From Cotesia glomerata (taxonomy: Eukaryota > Arthropoda > Insecta > Hymenoptera > Braconidae), in the NCBI RefSeq assembly GCF_020080835.1, contig NC_058161.1, positions 25,306,837-25,370,836 on the forward strand: 64,000 nucleotides of DNA, read 5' to 3'. A program made the translations under genes and the position numbers. Below, one piece after another: positions 1 to 13,352 of this stretch. Each line of letters starts with the position of its first letter. Within the stretch, counting starts at the first letter, position 1. A model generated the notes under the pieces. It saw only the letters and a list, made by a program, of their open reading frames with translations. It had not been told where the DNA came from and did not search any database.

Positions 1-3000
1 TGCCTATAGCAGCCATTGTATTTAGTTATTTCTGGGAATATTTTGGTCATCAAAAATATTGCAATGGAGAGTTGAATGTGATTCTCTGATTATTGTTCAT
101 GCATGTTCAACCGATATTAATTATCAATGCAATATGACTGAATAATATTTTTCGTGTCCAGTTTTATTATTTTCAGAACATTGAAAAGTTGTAATCACTT
201 CCATCACTTTACGAAATAGTAATGATTTTCTTGTTGACTACATAAATTTTTATCAATTGTGAAATTTGTTTTTCAAGGAGCAAATATTCAGTCACAATAA
301 ATTGTTTTAACTGAAAAAAATTTCTAATTAAAATCAAATTTACAAGTGAAAGATTAGAAAAAGTTAGAAAAAGGGAAGTTCCAAAAATCGCCGCTAGGCG
401 TCGCATGGCGCTACTTTTTGTCCGTCGTAAGAAACTTACTTTAAAGATAATAAATACGAAATTAATATTGCATTTGTGTTTAGATTGTAGCTTAATAATT
501 TCATTTAAAATACAATTTTTTGAAACAAGTTTAGATTGTAATTATTGATTTGAAAAAGATCAAATTTTCATTAACCAATTTTGAATATCATATATTCGCT
601 ACAAGTGAAGTTTTAGATATGAAATATATTTTTTAATTCATGTAAAGGTTAAAGATGACAATGTTTTCAGCTGTCTACCCTTTTAGTTGAAATAGTCACT
701 TGATAAAATATTTTTCAATTGCCGAAATTAAAAGAATAATTATTAACTAATTTTATAAATTCTTTAATTCGTTTAACGTACGAATAAAAAATATAGAATC
801 AATTTAACGTCTGGGATTTTTTTAGCAAAATAGTTTTTCAAAATCTGTCATTATAGTTAATTTATTGTTTGATAATTTACGGATTTGTGAGTATAATTCA
901 ATGTTAAATTAATTTTTCCGTTTTATTTTCTTTATATGAATTTTTTTATGGTAAAAACTGATCATTTTTAGTTGTGTGGTAAAGATTTATTGAAGCTGTA
1001 ACAATTTACAGCTACTGAAGTATTTTACCAAAAAATTTATGGATCATTTCATTAAATAGATAAAACACTTAATAACAATCATAATTATAATTAATATAGA
1101 ACAAAATATTGTTTAAATTGTTCAGAAGCAGTGTTTAAACTTATGTCGATCAACACGTCCGATGAGGCCCAGTTTTTTATGATTTTCATCTGAAAGTTGT
1201 CCTCATATCCATCCCAATTATATTTTGTAGACATAAAACTTCCGCCGTCCGATGTTACATAGAATCTTTTTATTCTAGTGAACTGCGCCATCATTAACTG
1301 TAAACAAAATCAATTCAAATTTTTAAGATTTTATTTTACATTTCATCTCTATTTTAGTGTTACGATAAATTCAAATTTTTACCTTACTAGTTTTACCGGT
1401 AGCATATATAATATTTTTTTATATACAGCACAATTTAATTTATCTAAATTTATTCGCATTTTTTTCCGTCAGAAAAATTGGGTTGTTTTTCTCTTCATTA
1501 ATTAATTGCAATCATTTAGTTAAAAAATTAATTTTTTTCTATCGATAGCAATAAAGAATTAAATTTAAAAAAAATGAAAAGTTACAATTTATAATTGTAA
1601 AAAAAATGTCTGTAGAAAATTGATATATCTTTTCTGATCTACTGAAAATGATAGTAATTTTATAATAATGCTGTAATGATTTTATTTCCGTTCTTCGTTG
1701 GACGTTCACCTAGAAAAGTGAAAATTTAATTCAATCCCTTGTTTTGTTATTATTTAAAATTATTATTACATTTATTCAGACAGTTTTCTACGAAAATTTT
1801 ATCAGCAAAAATTTGAAAAATGTTTCAATATTAAATGTAATATGTAAGTCTCGCAACTGTTTTTTGAATAACCGAAATAATGGAAAACACTATCACTTGT
1901 GAGCCTCGTTTTGAAATCGTTTCGTATCTATAAATTTCGATAAATTAAATCGCGGTTTTAAATACGGTTATTATAGATTAATTACTCAAAAATTACTATA
2001 AACCCTTTACTCACAGCAGGGGCCTTTTGAGCTAATAAAAGTGCTAGGAGACTGAGTGAAACACGGATACAATCAATGCGTTAAATGATAAATTACTTTA
2101 GATCACAACAATAAATTTTTACTGGATAAGCAAAAAAATTTCTAATCAAAATTAAATTTACAAGTGAAAGATAGTTAGAAAAGAGTAGTTCCAAAAATCA
2201 TCGCTAGGCGTCGCATGGCGCCACGTTTTGTCCGTCGTAAGAAACTTACTTTAAAGATAATAAATTCGAAATTAATATTGAATTTATGTTCAGATAATAT
2301 TCTAGCAATTTCATTTGATATACATTTTTTTCAAACAAGTTTCGATTGTAAATATCAATTTTAAAAAGATCTAATTTTAAGTTGCCAATTTTGAATCTCA
2401 TATATTTGCTACAAGTGAAGTTTTATATGTGAAATATATTTTTGAATTGTGGAAAGGTTGAAAATGAAAATGTTTTTAGATATATGCTTGTTTGTTTGAG
2501 TAGTCACTTGATAGAATAATTTTTAATTGCCGAAATTAAAAGAATAATTATTAACCAATTTTATAAATTATTTAATTGGTTTAACGTACGAATAAAAAAT
2601 ATAGAATCAATTTAACTTATAGAAATTTTTGGCAAAATAGTTTTTTAAAATCTGTCATTATGCGTGTAATAGTTTATAGTTCACAATTAATATAGAACTC
2701 AATATCGTCTTACACGTTCGGAAAGTGTTCCAACTGGCGTCTACTAACTCGTCCGGTGAGGCCCAATTTTTCATTATTTTTATGTTAAAATCGTCCTCAT
2801 ATTGAACCTAGTCGTAGTTTGGCAAAATATAAGCTCCAACTTCTGATGTCCGATAGAATCTTTTTGTTCTGATGAACTGCTCCATCATTAACTGTAAACA
2901 AAATCAATTGAAATTTTTAGGATTTTATTTTACATTATAACATTTTACAATCCATCGCTCTATTTTAATATTAAGATTAATTAAAATTGTTACCTCACTA

Positions 3001-3051
3001 GTTTTACCGGTAGCATATTTAATATTTTTTTATATACAACGCAATCTACAG

Positions 3052-4187
3052 ACTCGGTAGAAGTCTAGCGCCAAGAACCGTTCAAACGCCAGCCTACCGA
3101 GTACTATACCGTAAGCAAAGCCTGATTTTAGGGTTAGAAAATTTTATATATTTATTATAATAATTATATTAAAAGTTATATTTTTTAATAATAGACTAAA
3201 TCTTAATAAACTGTTAATCATTTACTTTTTACATACTTTTTAATGAATTCTATTTTAAATTAATAAATTTAAGCAGCACAAACTATAGCAACGTAAATTT
3301 TTAGTTTTAGAACTTTTTTCGGTGCAAAATCTGACATTCATAGACTATAAAAAATGCTGATGTGCAGTAATTTCATAGGTAGACCGGAAACTCCAGTCTA
3401 AAATTCAGTTTTAACAGTTTCTATTTCTACACACTAGAGTGCGACGCAAGAAATTTTACAGTAGTAACTGGATAAGTAAACTTTAGGCGCCAAGTTTTTA
3501 AATGCCAGACATAACTATGGGATTATCTGTTTTGGTCATTAAGGGCCAGTTTTTTCTATGTAGGATTAAAATTATTATACTTCATAAAAAATATATTTAT
3601 AATAATAATTTAAGGATGTGTCCACGTTCATAAGACTCATTTGAATAACATTGGCACTTTAAAAAAAGATGTGAAATCCGAACAAAAACAGTTTCACTGT
3701 AAAAAACCGCGCCAAGTCCACGTTCATAAGACTTCGAAAAAAAATAATCGTTTTTTACAAAAAAATATGAAATCAAAAAAACTCCAAGTACTGTTTATAA
3801 CTTTGTAAAAACATGAAAAAAAGTTAGTAGCAAGTTTAAAACTTAATGAAAATCTTTTTTAACGTACTTGGCATACGTCATTGAGTACCCCAAATTTTTT
3901 CGTAAGCGATATTTAATTTCATATGCACAAACATATAGAAAACGTTAATGTCTTACGTTCTAAAAATTTAGGGTATTCAATGACTTATGCCAAGTACGTT
4001 AAAAAAGATTTTCATTAAGTTTTAAACTTGCTACTAACTTTTTTTTATGTTTTTACAAAGTTATAAACAGTACTTGGAGTTTTTTTGATTTCATATTTTT
4101 TTGTAAAAAACGATTATTTTTTTTCGAAGTCTTATGAACGTGGACTTGGCGCGGTTTTTTACAGTGAAACTGTTTTTGTTCGGATTT
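3052..4187. mobile_element. Insertion splitting one module copy
   Basis: The first module copy runs on uninterrupted at about 1430 (ACAATTTAATTTATC). In the second copy the same sequence breaks near 3051 (ACGCAAT) and resumes near 4186 (TTAATTTATC). The intervening 1.1 kb is therefore inserted relative to its paralogue. Its 3' half is a large hairpin, described separately. The 5' half (3052-3670) has some GC-richer sequence and no recognisable gene. No clear target duplication is seen, so the element class is open. Confidence 0.6.
3674..4187. repeat. 514-bp foldback hairpin
   Basis: The left arm begins AAATCCGAACAAAAACAG and the right arm ends with its reverse complement, CTGTTTTTGTTCGGATTT. 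Arms of roughly 215-220 bp are nearly perfect and surround a loop of about 80 bp (3900-3975). An extra copy of the internal word GTCCACGTTCATAAGAC lies just outside at about 3620. This is the structure of a foldback MITE or an end-to-end inverted duplication. Confidence 0.85.
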
Positions 4188-4499
4188 AATTTATCTAAAT
4201 TTATTCGCATTTCTTTTTCCGTCAGAAAAATTGAATTTTTCTTTTCATTAAATAATTGCAATCATTCAGACAAAAAATTCATTCCTTTCTATCGATAGCA
4301 ATAGAGAATTCAATTATAAAAGAAAAAATAAAAACTTACAATTTATAATTGTAAAAAAATATTTCTATAGAAAATAGATTGAAATTTGGAATTAAATGCA
4401 CTTTTGAGTAGAAATAGAAGAAAAAAAAATTAGTTCTGGAGTCACCGCTAGGCGTCGCACGGTTTCGCTTTTCATCCCTTTGTGGAAACTTATCTCAGA

Positions 4500-6240
4500 T
4501 GTATTAAGTTCTAAAAAAACTAATAACTAGCATTGAATTTATGTTAAATCCAGCTTAGTAAAACTCAATTTCAATGTTCTCTTATAAAAAAAAAATTAGT
4601 TTTTGTAATTAAAAGTTTTTTAGTAATTTTTCAGACTCTTTTCGTTACAATATATTTAACACGGGATTGATGCGGCATTTATTTTTGACACTTTGCAGCA
4701 ATCGTCTGTCATAATGATTCAATTTTGATTAACTGCAAATATAATTTAGAAGTTGAAAGTGGCCAGTCGAATTTAACATTTGAAATCTAAAATCAATCAG
4801 TCTAATTAATTAGTTTATCTAAAATTCTAATCAAATGATTTTCAGTTTTTGACAATTAATTAAAACTGATTGATAGAAAAAAAATTTAACTGTAACATAT
4901 AAGGGTTTTTAAAAAGTCTTATCATTTGTAATGGCAGTAAAATTTTTTCGTCAAAATAGTCTTTTCAGTCTGAAATGTATTATTATATTATCCAGTTCAC
5001 GAATACAATTAGATAAAGCTCGAAGTTTAATTTTGAAGTTTCGGTGTTAGTAAAAATTTTATACTCTAGACATTTCAAATCTTGAAAAAATTAACTTTTG
5101 GTTAGTTTATTTTGGACATTCACAGTGAATATATGAATGAAGGAATTGCCTTAGATAATTTTTAAGAAAAATTTCAAATCTTTGGCTATTAAATTAGTAA
5201 TTTATAATACTACCTTGATAATCGAAATTTTTATATACACTTGAAGTTGTACAATTCCATAAAAATTTGAAAATTCACTTTGAAATTAAGTCCAAATTTA
5301 ATGAGATAATCAATTCTAACAATATTCGAATTTCATCATAGGGTGAAATATTTCTTCTTATCCGTCTTGTACATTTTTTCCCTTTTAAGTAAAATTAACA
5401 CTACCCTTTTTTCAACTATGTTTATTTCCAAAGGATTTATTGTATTAAAATTCTTTAGAGCGTTGATGAATCTTAAAAATAATCAACTACTTAAAGAGCT
5501 CTAAACTTTTTATAAGTTAGTTCAAGAAACTTAAATGCATTACTCAATAATCCTGGAATAAATTTTTTATGCGTACCTTATGGGATCTTTATTTAATAAA
5601 AAGTAATTTAATTTCAATAAGATGCATAAACTAAATGCAAACCCATTAAAAATTATTGCAATATTTATCAACATTATAAATCTTTACACTCCCTCTATTT
5701 TACCGGGTATATTTAATACAAAAGTTACTTGTTTATAAAGCGTAGTTCACTTAAGTTGATTCAATTTTTCTCAATTTATTTATTGATCCCCAGCTATTTA
5801 CAGTCGCCTTTTTTTATTGGAAAACTAATTGGAATAAAGTTATTGAAATGCATTTAGTAAACGGGTGTTTATTTATGCACGCAAAGTACCTCGGCGTAAG
5901 ATACAGTTTTTAAACAAGAAAGTATCTCGTAATAGAATTTATAGACTTTTTTATATATTTTTATAATTTCATCAATTTATAGAACGCGAGCATTGTATGA
6001 TTCATTCTTATTAAATTAAATTTGTGCATTAAATAAATTGAATAAGTTTTATTTACCATTCGTCATTTTTGTCGCAGAAAAAATATATTCGTATAAAAAA
6101 ATGTAAAGGGCAGTCACCAATGCCATATATTGTAGCAAATATAATAATAAATATATTCGTACAAAAAAGAATTTTTTTTTGTATTTTATAATAATAGTCA
6201 GAGATAAAAGTAATGCAATTTAATTTAATTTCATGAGTAA
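4500..6240. other. AT-rich stretch with no gene seen
   Basis: Very AT-rich sequence with short homopolymer runs. I see no open frame with coding character, no RNA gene and no clear repeat structure. Confidence 0.6.
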
Positions 6241-7870
6241 CAATATTAATTAATACTAAATAAAATTCTTTTTAAGAAAATATGTTTCATTATTTGATTA
6301 ATTGAGTAAATAAGGATTTTTCCGACTTAAAAATTTTTTAAAAATTTTTCTGGGAATAGACTATGAAATCTTGTTTAATTCTGAGTAATTTCATGTTTTA
6401 CAACATTAATTTTCATTAATAAATACTTAAAAAAATCACGAAAAAAAAAGAGCTTAAATATCTAATTTTTTAAATTTATTGATTTATAAAGGATTTTTCC
6501 GGATTGAAAATTTCTTAACCATTTTTTCGAGTCGTTTTTATAAAAGATAATTTTATTCTATATTATTTCATGTATAATGACGCTTATTTTGATGCAGGAA
6601 AACTTCGGAAAATCCCAAAAGAAAAAGAAACTAAAAATTGATGTTTTTTCAATTAATTTATTAATGATGGATTTTTCTGACTTTAAAATAAAAAAAAAAT
6701 TTCTTTTTATACTATTTATGAAAATTCATAGAATGCTAAGTAATTTCATGTAAGACACTATTATACACTATTAATTTTCACCAATAAAAATGATAAAAAA
6801 TTTCAAACGAAAAATTACTCTAAATTCTTATTGTTCTTATCAATTGATCTATAAAGGATTTTTCCGGCTTGAAATTTTTTTTTTAATTTTTCTGAAGACA
6901 GATTATAAAAGCTTGTTTAATTCTAAGTAATTTCATGTATTACAGCATTAATTTTCATTAATAAATACTTTGAAAAATCACGAAAGAAAAAGAGCTTAAA
7001 TATCAAATTTTTTTTATTTATTGATTAATAAGGGATTTTTCTGGATTGAAAATTTTTTTACAAATTTGTTATATTATTTTCATAAAAAATTGTTCAATTC
7101 TGAATGATTTCATCTACAATGATAGTTATTTTAATGCAGAAAAACCCCGGAAAATCCCAAAAGACAAAGGAACTAAAAATTCTAGTTTTTTTCGATTAAT
7201 TAATTAATGAAGGATTTTTCCGACTAAAATAAAAAAAAAATTTTTTTAAATACTATTTATAAAAATTCATGAAATTCCGCGTAATTTTATGTAATACACT
7301 ATTAATCAATTAAAAAACACAATTAAAAACCCCGGAAAATTCAAAAATAAAAAAAGAAATAAAAATTCATATTTTTTTCGATTGATTTCTTCATGTTGGA
7401 TTTTTCCGATTTAAAAATGAAAAAAATTTTTTTTCAAATAACCTTAATGGAAATGCATAAAATTCCGCGTAATTTCTTGCAATACACGATTAATTTTCAC
7501 CCATACAAATTACAGAAATCTCAAACAAAAAATTACTTTAAATTCTTATTTTTCTTATCAATTGATCTATAAAGGATTTTTCCGGCTTGAAAATTTGTTA
7601 AAAATTTTTTAAGCAGTTTTTACTAAAATTCATTAAATTCCGAACAATTTCATGTATAAAAATATTTATTTTTCCACATGGAAAGCCTAAAAAATCCTCA
7701 AAGAAAAAAGAGCTCAAAATTCTTGTTTTTTTATAATGAATTCATTAATGAAGGATTTTTCTGATTTAAAAATTTTTTTTAATTTTTTTTGAGTATCATT
7801 CAATAAAGTTCATTAAGTTCCAAGTAATTTCATGCAAAATTTTATTTTTTCTCTCAACAAAACATAAAAA
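6240..7870. repeat. Tandem satellite, monomer about 180 bp
   Basis: A conserved block GGATTTTTC[CT]G occurs near 6317, 6492, 6672, 6856, 7034, 7212, 7396, 7574 and 7754, a spacing of 175-186 bp. Each monomer also carries a 'TAATTTCATGTA' block and an 'AATCCCAAAAGA/AAAATC' block. Monomers are diverged but fall into types: those at 6672 and 7212 match best (three monomers apart), as do 6856 and 7574 (four apart). No coding potential. Confidence 0.85.
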
Positions 7871-10800
7871 AAAGCATCGTTTCATTTCTCTCGTGAAAAA
7901 TTGTTTATTAACCCATTACTCTTTTCAATAATTCCCTCTATAAAATTTTTCCCGCACACTTTTCCCCTTAATAAACTTCCATGAGTCCGTAAAATATCAC
8001 CTAGCCTCGTAAAAAATTAATCACACTTTTTTAAATCGAAACATTTTTAATTAAAAAAACGTAAACGCTGTAAATGCGCCATGAGATTATCAATTTTCCG
8101 TCCTGAGATAATAAGAAAGAAAATTAAAGTTATTCCGATCGATTAATCGAGATTCACTGAAATAAAATTGTTTTATTCAATCCAAGTGGTAGTAATTACA
8201 CTCCATTAATTTAAAATCCAGCTTTAAATTGCAAACAATAAAAGTAAATAGTCTGTAGAACAGAAAGAGTAAAAGAAATTAATTGATTAGAAGTTCAAGA
8301 AAAAAATTTTTCAAAGTTTCAAACAGAAAATTTGACTTTGTAATTAATTAATTCTTAAAAAAAATTAACGAGATTACGTGAGATTCTATGTGTAATTTAA
8401 TGACCGACATACATGCTTCATTAGTCTGTCGGGAATTTTTTTTTTCAATTAAATACGGTGCGACTTTAATTTTTGCTTGTGAGTCTTTTAATTTTAATTA
8501 AGTTTTTTTTTAACTTACCGCCGTATTATTAAAATATATTTAATGAAGCTTTAATTACATTTTATTCTTAATAGAATTCAATTAAGCTTCTTATTTTCTT
8601 ATTGATAGTAAACTTAGTAAGTGAATAAAATTTTTTTGATAATTATTTTTAAAGATTTAACGATCAAAAAATTTATAGTAATTATTTTTTTTGCTGTCAA
8701 ATTTTGCTACTTAATATTCTAAAGTTAAACGAAAAAAATTCCTAATAAAATCTATAAAATTTCTATTTCGAGAAGAAATTAACCGGAATTTTTAGAGCTT
8801 TTTTAATTACTTTTATAAACTTTCTTACAAAGCTATTTTAATGAACAAATTAAAATTAATTATGAAAAAACTCGTTTTATTTAATTGTAAATTCAGAGTG
8901 CAAGTTTCTATAAAAAATTATCCATAAATTAAGATATTCCGGTAAAAAAAAAAGCGAAGAGAAAGTTTTTTTAATAAAACAATATTTTGTAATAGATAGA
9001 AAAATTGCGATGAAAAATGCAGAACAATTATAATATTTTGTATATTTAAATTTTAAAAATGGATTAATTAAAACCAATGGTTTAGCATTCAGAAAAATGT
9101 ATATAGAAAATTTTAGTTCTTTTCCAAAATTCTTAAAAAAATTCTTCTTCATATTATAACGGCTCAATAAGAGAAAATTATTAATTCAACCTTTGAGTTA
9201 AGAAAATTATATCAAGAAACAAAAACATAATTAAAAAGCTCCGCCTTCATTTGATGACCCAAAAATGTTATTAAGTATCATAATCTTAAATTAACTGATT
9301 TGAAATAATGCTGTTATTATTTTTGTCTAAAATTTAACATTCATTTTAAGTAAAGAGTGCACTTTCTTTAAAGAGTATGAGAAGACGATGCAGAAAATTG
9401 AGATGGAAAGAAAGATTGTCATAAGATATATTTTTTTAAAATATGAGATTTCTAAGCCAATTGATGAAAATATCTCGAAGACCTAAATATTGACTATCAT
9501 CTATGAAAATCATAAAATTTTTTAGTCCACAATAAAATTTTGAATTGTTTCATACACATAAAATTTATTTTTTAACAATTCAATTATTTTTAAGAAAAAT
9601 TTGAGAGTACACCAAAGTTTTCAACTTATTTTCTGAATTTAGCGAAAAGATAATCGTTTACATCGTAAAAATAAAAAAAATAATTAAATTTACCAGAATA
9701 TAAATATCAGCAAAGAATACAGAAATAAATTTATTATTATTACCAACCCAGAGCTTTTTGTCTACATATTGTAAAAGTACAAAAAAATTGTATGAAATTC
9801 AAGAATTCAGATTAATATTCTGAATATAACTTGAAATTTTATCAAATATTTCAATAATAAATTTTAATTCATTTTTGGCTATAATAAATCTGAAGTAAGT
9901 TTCTTATCGCGAACAAAATATGGAACCGTGCGACACCTAGCGGCAACTTTGGAACTACTCATTTTTTTCTTCCACCGAAACTACTTACAAACTCTTCCAA
10001 TAACTCGGCAGTACCACAAGCTCAATAAATAACTCAATCGATAGTTTTTTAACAAAAATTCGCTCCCAGAAATAATGCAATAATAAATAAAAGTTAAAAA
10101 ACACGATTTTTATAGAAATCCAAACTAAAAAATAGAAAATAAATTTGAATTAAGACTAGATTGTGAAAAATTTGAATTAAGACTAGAGTGTGAAAAATTT
10201 TTAAAAATATAAATTAATAATAATATAAATAAGAAAAAAATGTTTCATTGTAATAAAAAAAGAATTAATTGATTGGAAGTTCAAAAAAAAATTTTTCAAA
10301 CAAAAATTTTTCATTGTAATTAATTAATTCTTCTAAAAAATTAACGAGATTACATGAGATTCTATGTATAAGTAAATGACCACCATACATGCTTCATTAG
10401 TCTGTCGGGGATTTTTTTTTTCAATTAAATACGGTGCGTCTTTAATTTTTGGTTGTGAGTCTTTTAATTTTAATTATGTTTTATTTGTGTTACCGCCGTA
10501 TTATTAAAATATATTTAATGAAGCTTTAATTACATTTTATTGTAAATAGAATTTAATTAAGCTTCTTATTTTCTTATTGACAGTAAACGTAAGTGAATAA
10601 AATTTTTTTGATAATTATCGATGATGATTAGATGGCCAAAAAATGTATAGTCATTATTTTCTTAAGGAATAAATTGTTTTTTTGCTGTGAAATTTTCCTT
10701 TAAAACATTCTAAAGTCACACAAAAAAAAATTTTTAGCAAAAACTGTAAAATTTATATTTTTAGAAGAAATTTAGCGGAATTTTTAGAGGTATTTTAAGT

Positions 10801-11927
10801 ATTTTTATAGTTTTTACTGAAAAGTTATTTTAATGAACGATCTAAAATTAATCATGAAAAACTAGTTTAATTTAATCGAAAATTTAGAGTGCAAGCTTAA
10901 AAAAAAAATTATCCGGAATTCAATATGGTAATGGAAAAATTAAATAAAAAGTTTTTTTTTTAAGAAAAGAATATTTTATGATGAATGAAAAGTCTGTAGT
11001 CTTAAACTTACCGACAACTCAAATTTTTGTATATTTAAATTTCGAAATGAACTATTCCAAACAAAAATGAAGCAATCAAAGGGCAACAAATTCTTCATAC
11101 TGTAGCAGCTTATGTAGGGAAAATTGTTTATTTAAATGACTTAGAAATATTTATAAGTACCATCATTTTTAATTTACTCCTTTGAACTAATTCTATTGTC
11201 TTAAATAAAAGAATTGATTAGAATAATTTATTATCAGTAAAGATAGTGACTATTAGTAATGAAGTAAAATACAATGGAGAATATTTATAAGCAAAAAATT
11301 GTGATAAAAAAAATTTTTTCTAAAATTTCAACTATTTTTAATCAAAAAAATTAATTTTGACTATCCAACCATTAATAAATTTAAATTCATTATTCACAGT
11401 AAAACTTTTAATAGATATTTTAGTACTTGAATAATCCCAACAGTAATTATTGAAATAGAAATTATACCACCATCATAAATGTAAGAGTACAACGAACTAT
11501 TTCTCATTTTCTGAATTTAGTGAAAACATTAAATTTTCCATTGACAAAATATTTAGAAGACTAGATATTGCAGTACAACAAATATCAGCAAAAAATTAGC
11601 TGAGAACGTATTAATATTGTAATGCTAGAGCAATTTGATTAAAAGATAGTCCAAGTCCGAAAAAAATTGTATAAAAATTAGAAATTGAGATTAATATTCT
11701 AAATATTACTTGAAAATTTTATCAAATATCTCAATAATAAACTTAATTTTTGACTATAATAAATCTGAAGTAAGTTTCTTATAGCAACCAAAATACGGAA
11801 CTGTGCGACACCTAGCGGCAACTTTAGAACTACTTATTTTTTTTCCCACTGAAACTACTTACATACGCTTTCAATAACTCGGCAGTACCATAAGCTCAAA
11901 TAAATAACTCAATCGATAGTTTCTTAA

Positions 11928-12756
11928 GGAAGTCCTTTCGCTCCAGTTGAGTCACAACAACTGTAGTAGTCAATATTCGATAAATTAAAATTAAAAACCC
12001 ATAAAAATTCCTAAAATTAAAAAATAAATAGTATATGAGGCATTAATCGTTGAAATTTTGAAAATTAAAAAAAAATAGTTAAATACAAAAATTAATTTGA
12101 CTCTTATAAATCAGCTGTTAGTAACCTGTCCGTGATTTGACAACGCTTTATTTCGGTTGCTTAGATTTTTATTTGCACAATATAACCTTAACCATGTTTA
12201 ACTTTTTGCAGTCAGTGTAAATAAATAAATTAATTAAAAATGTTTAGTCACAAAGCCATAACATTCTAATGTCTCATGGCAGGAATGCTAGTATTTTTAA
12301 ATTATTGTTTTATTTTTTAATTATGAAATATGAAAATTTGTTAACAATAAATTAAGTAATAAGAACATATGTATGAAAAACATAAGCGCGTTAAAGTTTA
12401 GTTTGAATTTATTGAATGGTCTGAAGCTCTATTTCTCCATAAATTCCACGGCAACCTATATATTTTATTGCAAAAAAAGAAACCTGAATATTTCGAAAAC
12501 CTTATTTTAAGTTTTTTTTTACCCCATCTAATCGGTGGTTAATGCCATAATTCGAGAAAGTTGTTAAGGTCTGACTTTCTCGTAAGACTCGGAAAAAATA
12601 CTAACATTTTTAGAAATTTTTTTTTCATAAATTTGCCCGGTGAAGAATAAATTAAACTTCACTTGTAGATACATAAAGACTTTAACTATTAGATAAATAT
12701 TAATTTTATGCATAATCTAATATTTTTTATTTAACATTAATGGCGAAAGGACCTCC
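11928..12756. mobile_element. TTAA-flanked DNA element, non-autonomous
   Basis: The module sequence ATAGTTTCTTAACAAAAATTCGC (intact at about 16,245 and 25,230) is split here. TTAA at 11,924-11,927 precedes GGAAGTCCTTTCGC, and GCGAAAGGACCTCC is followed by TTAA at 12,757-12,760. This gives an 829-bp element with imperfect terminal inverted repeats GGARGTCCTTTCGC and a TTAA target duplication. TTAA is used by piggyBac and Kolobok transposases; the ends are not the usual piggyBac CCC, so Kolobok-like is a guess. No transposase frame is present. Confidence 0.8.
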
Positions 12757-12973
12757 TTAACAAAAATTCGCTCCTACAAATAATAGGATAATAAATGATA
12801 GTTTAAAAAAACTAAAAAACACGCTTTTTATAGAAATCCAAACTAAAAAATAGAAAATAAATTTGAATTAAGAATAGTGTAAGAAATTTTAATCAATACA
12901 AATTAATAATAGTATAAATAAGAAAGAAATGTTTTATTGTAAAAAAAAGCGTGGGCTGCTTTTTATAGATATT

Positions 12974-13352
12974 TTTTTTTTTTTATTTTAACCCCGCTTT
13001 TCAGACTTCTGTCTCAATGGGGGTCCGGCCGAGACCGGAAGGGGACTCCAGGCTGATCGGTACATTAAGTTTTGGCAGAATAAGTTTTGGCGGTATTACA
13101 TACTTTTTCAGCCTGGAGAGTAATGCGGCGATGGGCCGACTTTGGGAAAACTGCACGCATTTGCCTGTGCCCCACCGGTAGCACAGGGCTTGGGGAAACC
13201 ATCGAAAAACCCAAACCTGTACAGCCCGGCGTGAGTTACGAGCACCGATGTTCACTGAAAATTAAATTTCAGCTCACACCGGGATTCGAACCCACGCCTC
13301 ACCAGTCCCAAGCAAGCATGACAAGCATTATACCGCTTAGCCATGGGACTGG
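12974..13352 (-). mobile_element. tRNA-type SINE, minus strand
   Basis: Near-identical to the SINE at 18,823-19,212. Read on the minus strand it starts CCAGTCCCATGG, carries box A TGGCTAAGCGG and box B GGTTCGAATCC, then a GC-richer body and an A-rich tail (the T-run at 12,974-12,990 on the plus strand). It is flanked by a 15-bp target duplication, CTTTTTATAGATATT, at 12,959-12,973 and 13,353-13,367. The open frames inside it on both strands are incidental. Confidence 0.9.

Larger units (their letters stand above)
300..4500 (-). repeat. Reverse-oriented copies of the dispersed module
   Basis: Two long similar segments (about 300-1560, and 2130-3051 continued at 4188-4330) plus a shorter third (about 4400-4500) share blocks in the same order. 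Landmarks are a CGCTAGGCGTCGCA core at 391, 2201 and 4445, then a TAAGAAACTTACTTTA block in the first two. The reverse complement of this core (GCGACRCCTAGCGGCAAC) recurs eight times in the 8.3-26.5 kb array, so these are the same family in the opposite orientation. No coding capacity is seen. Outer limits are approximate. Confidence 0.75.
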
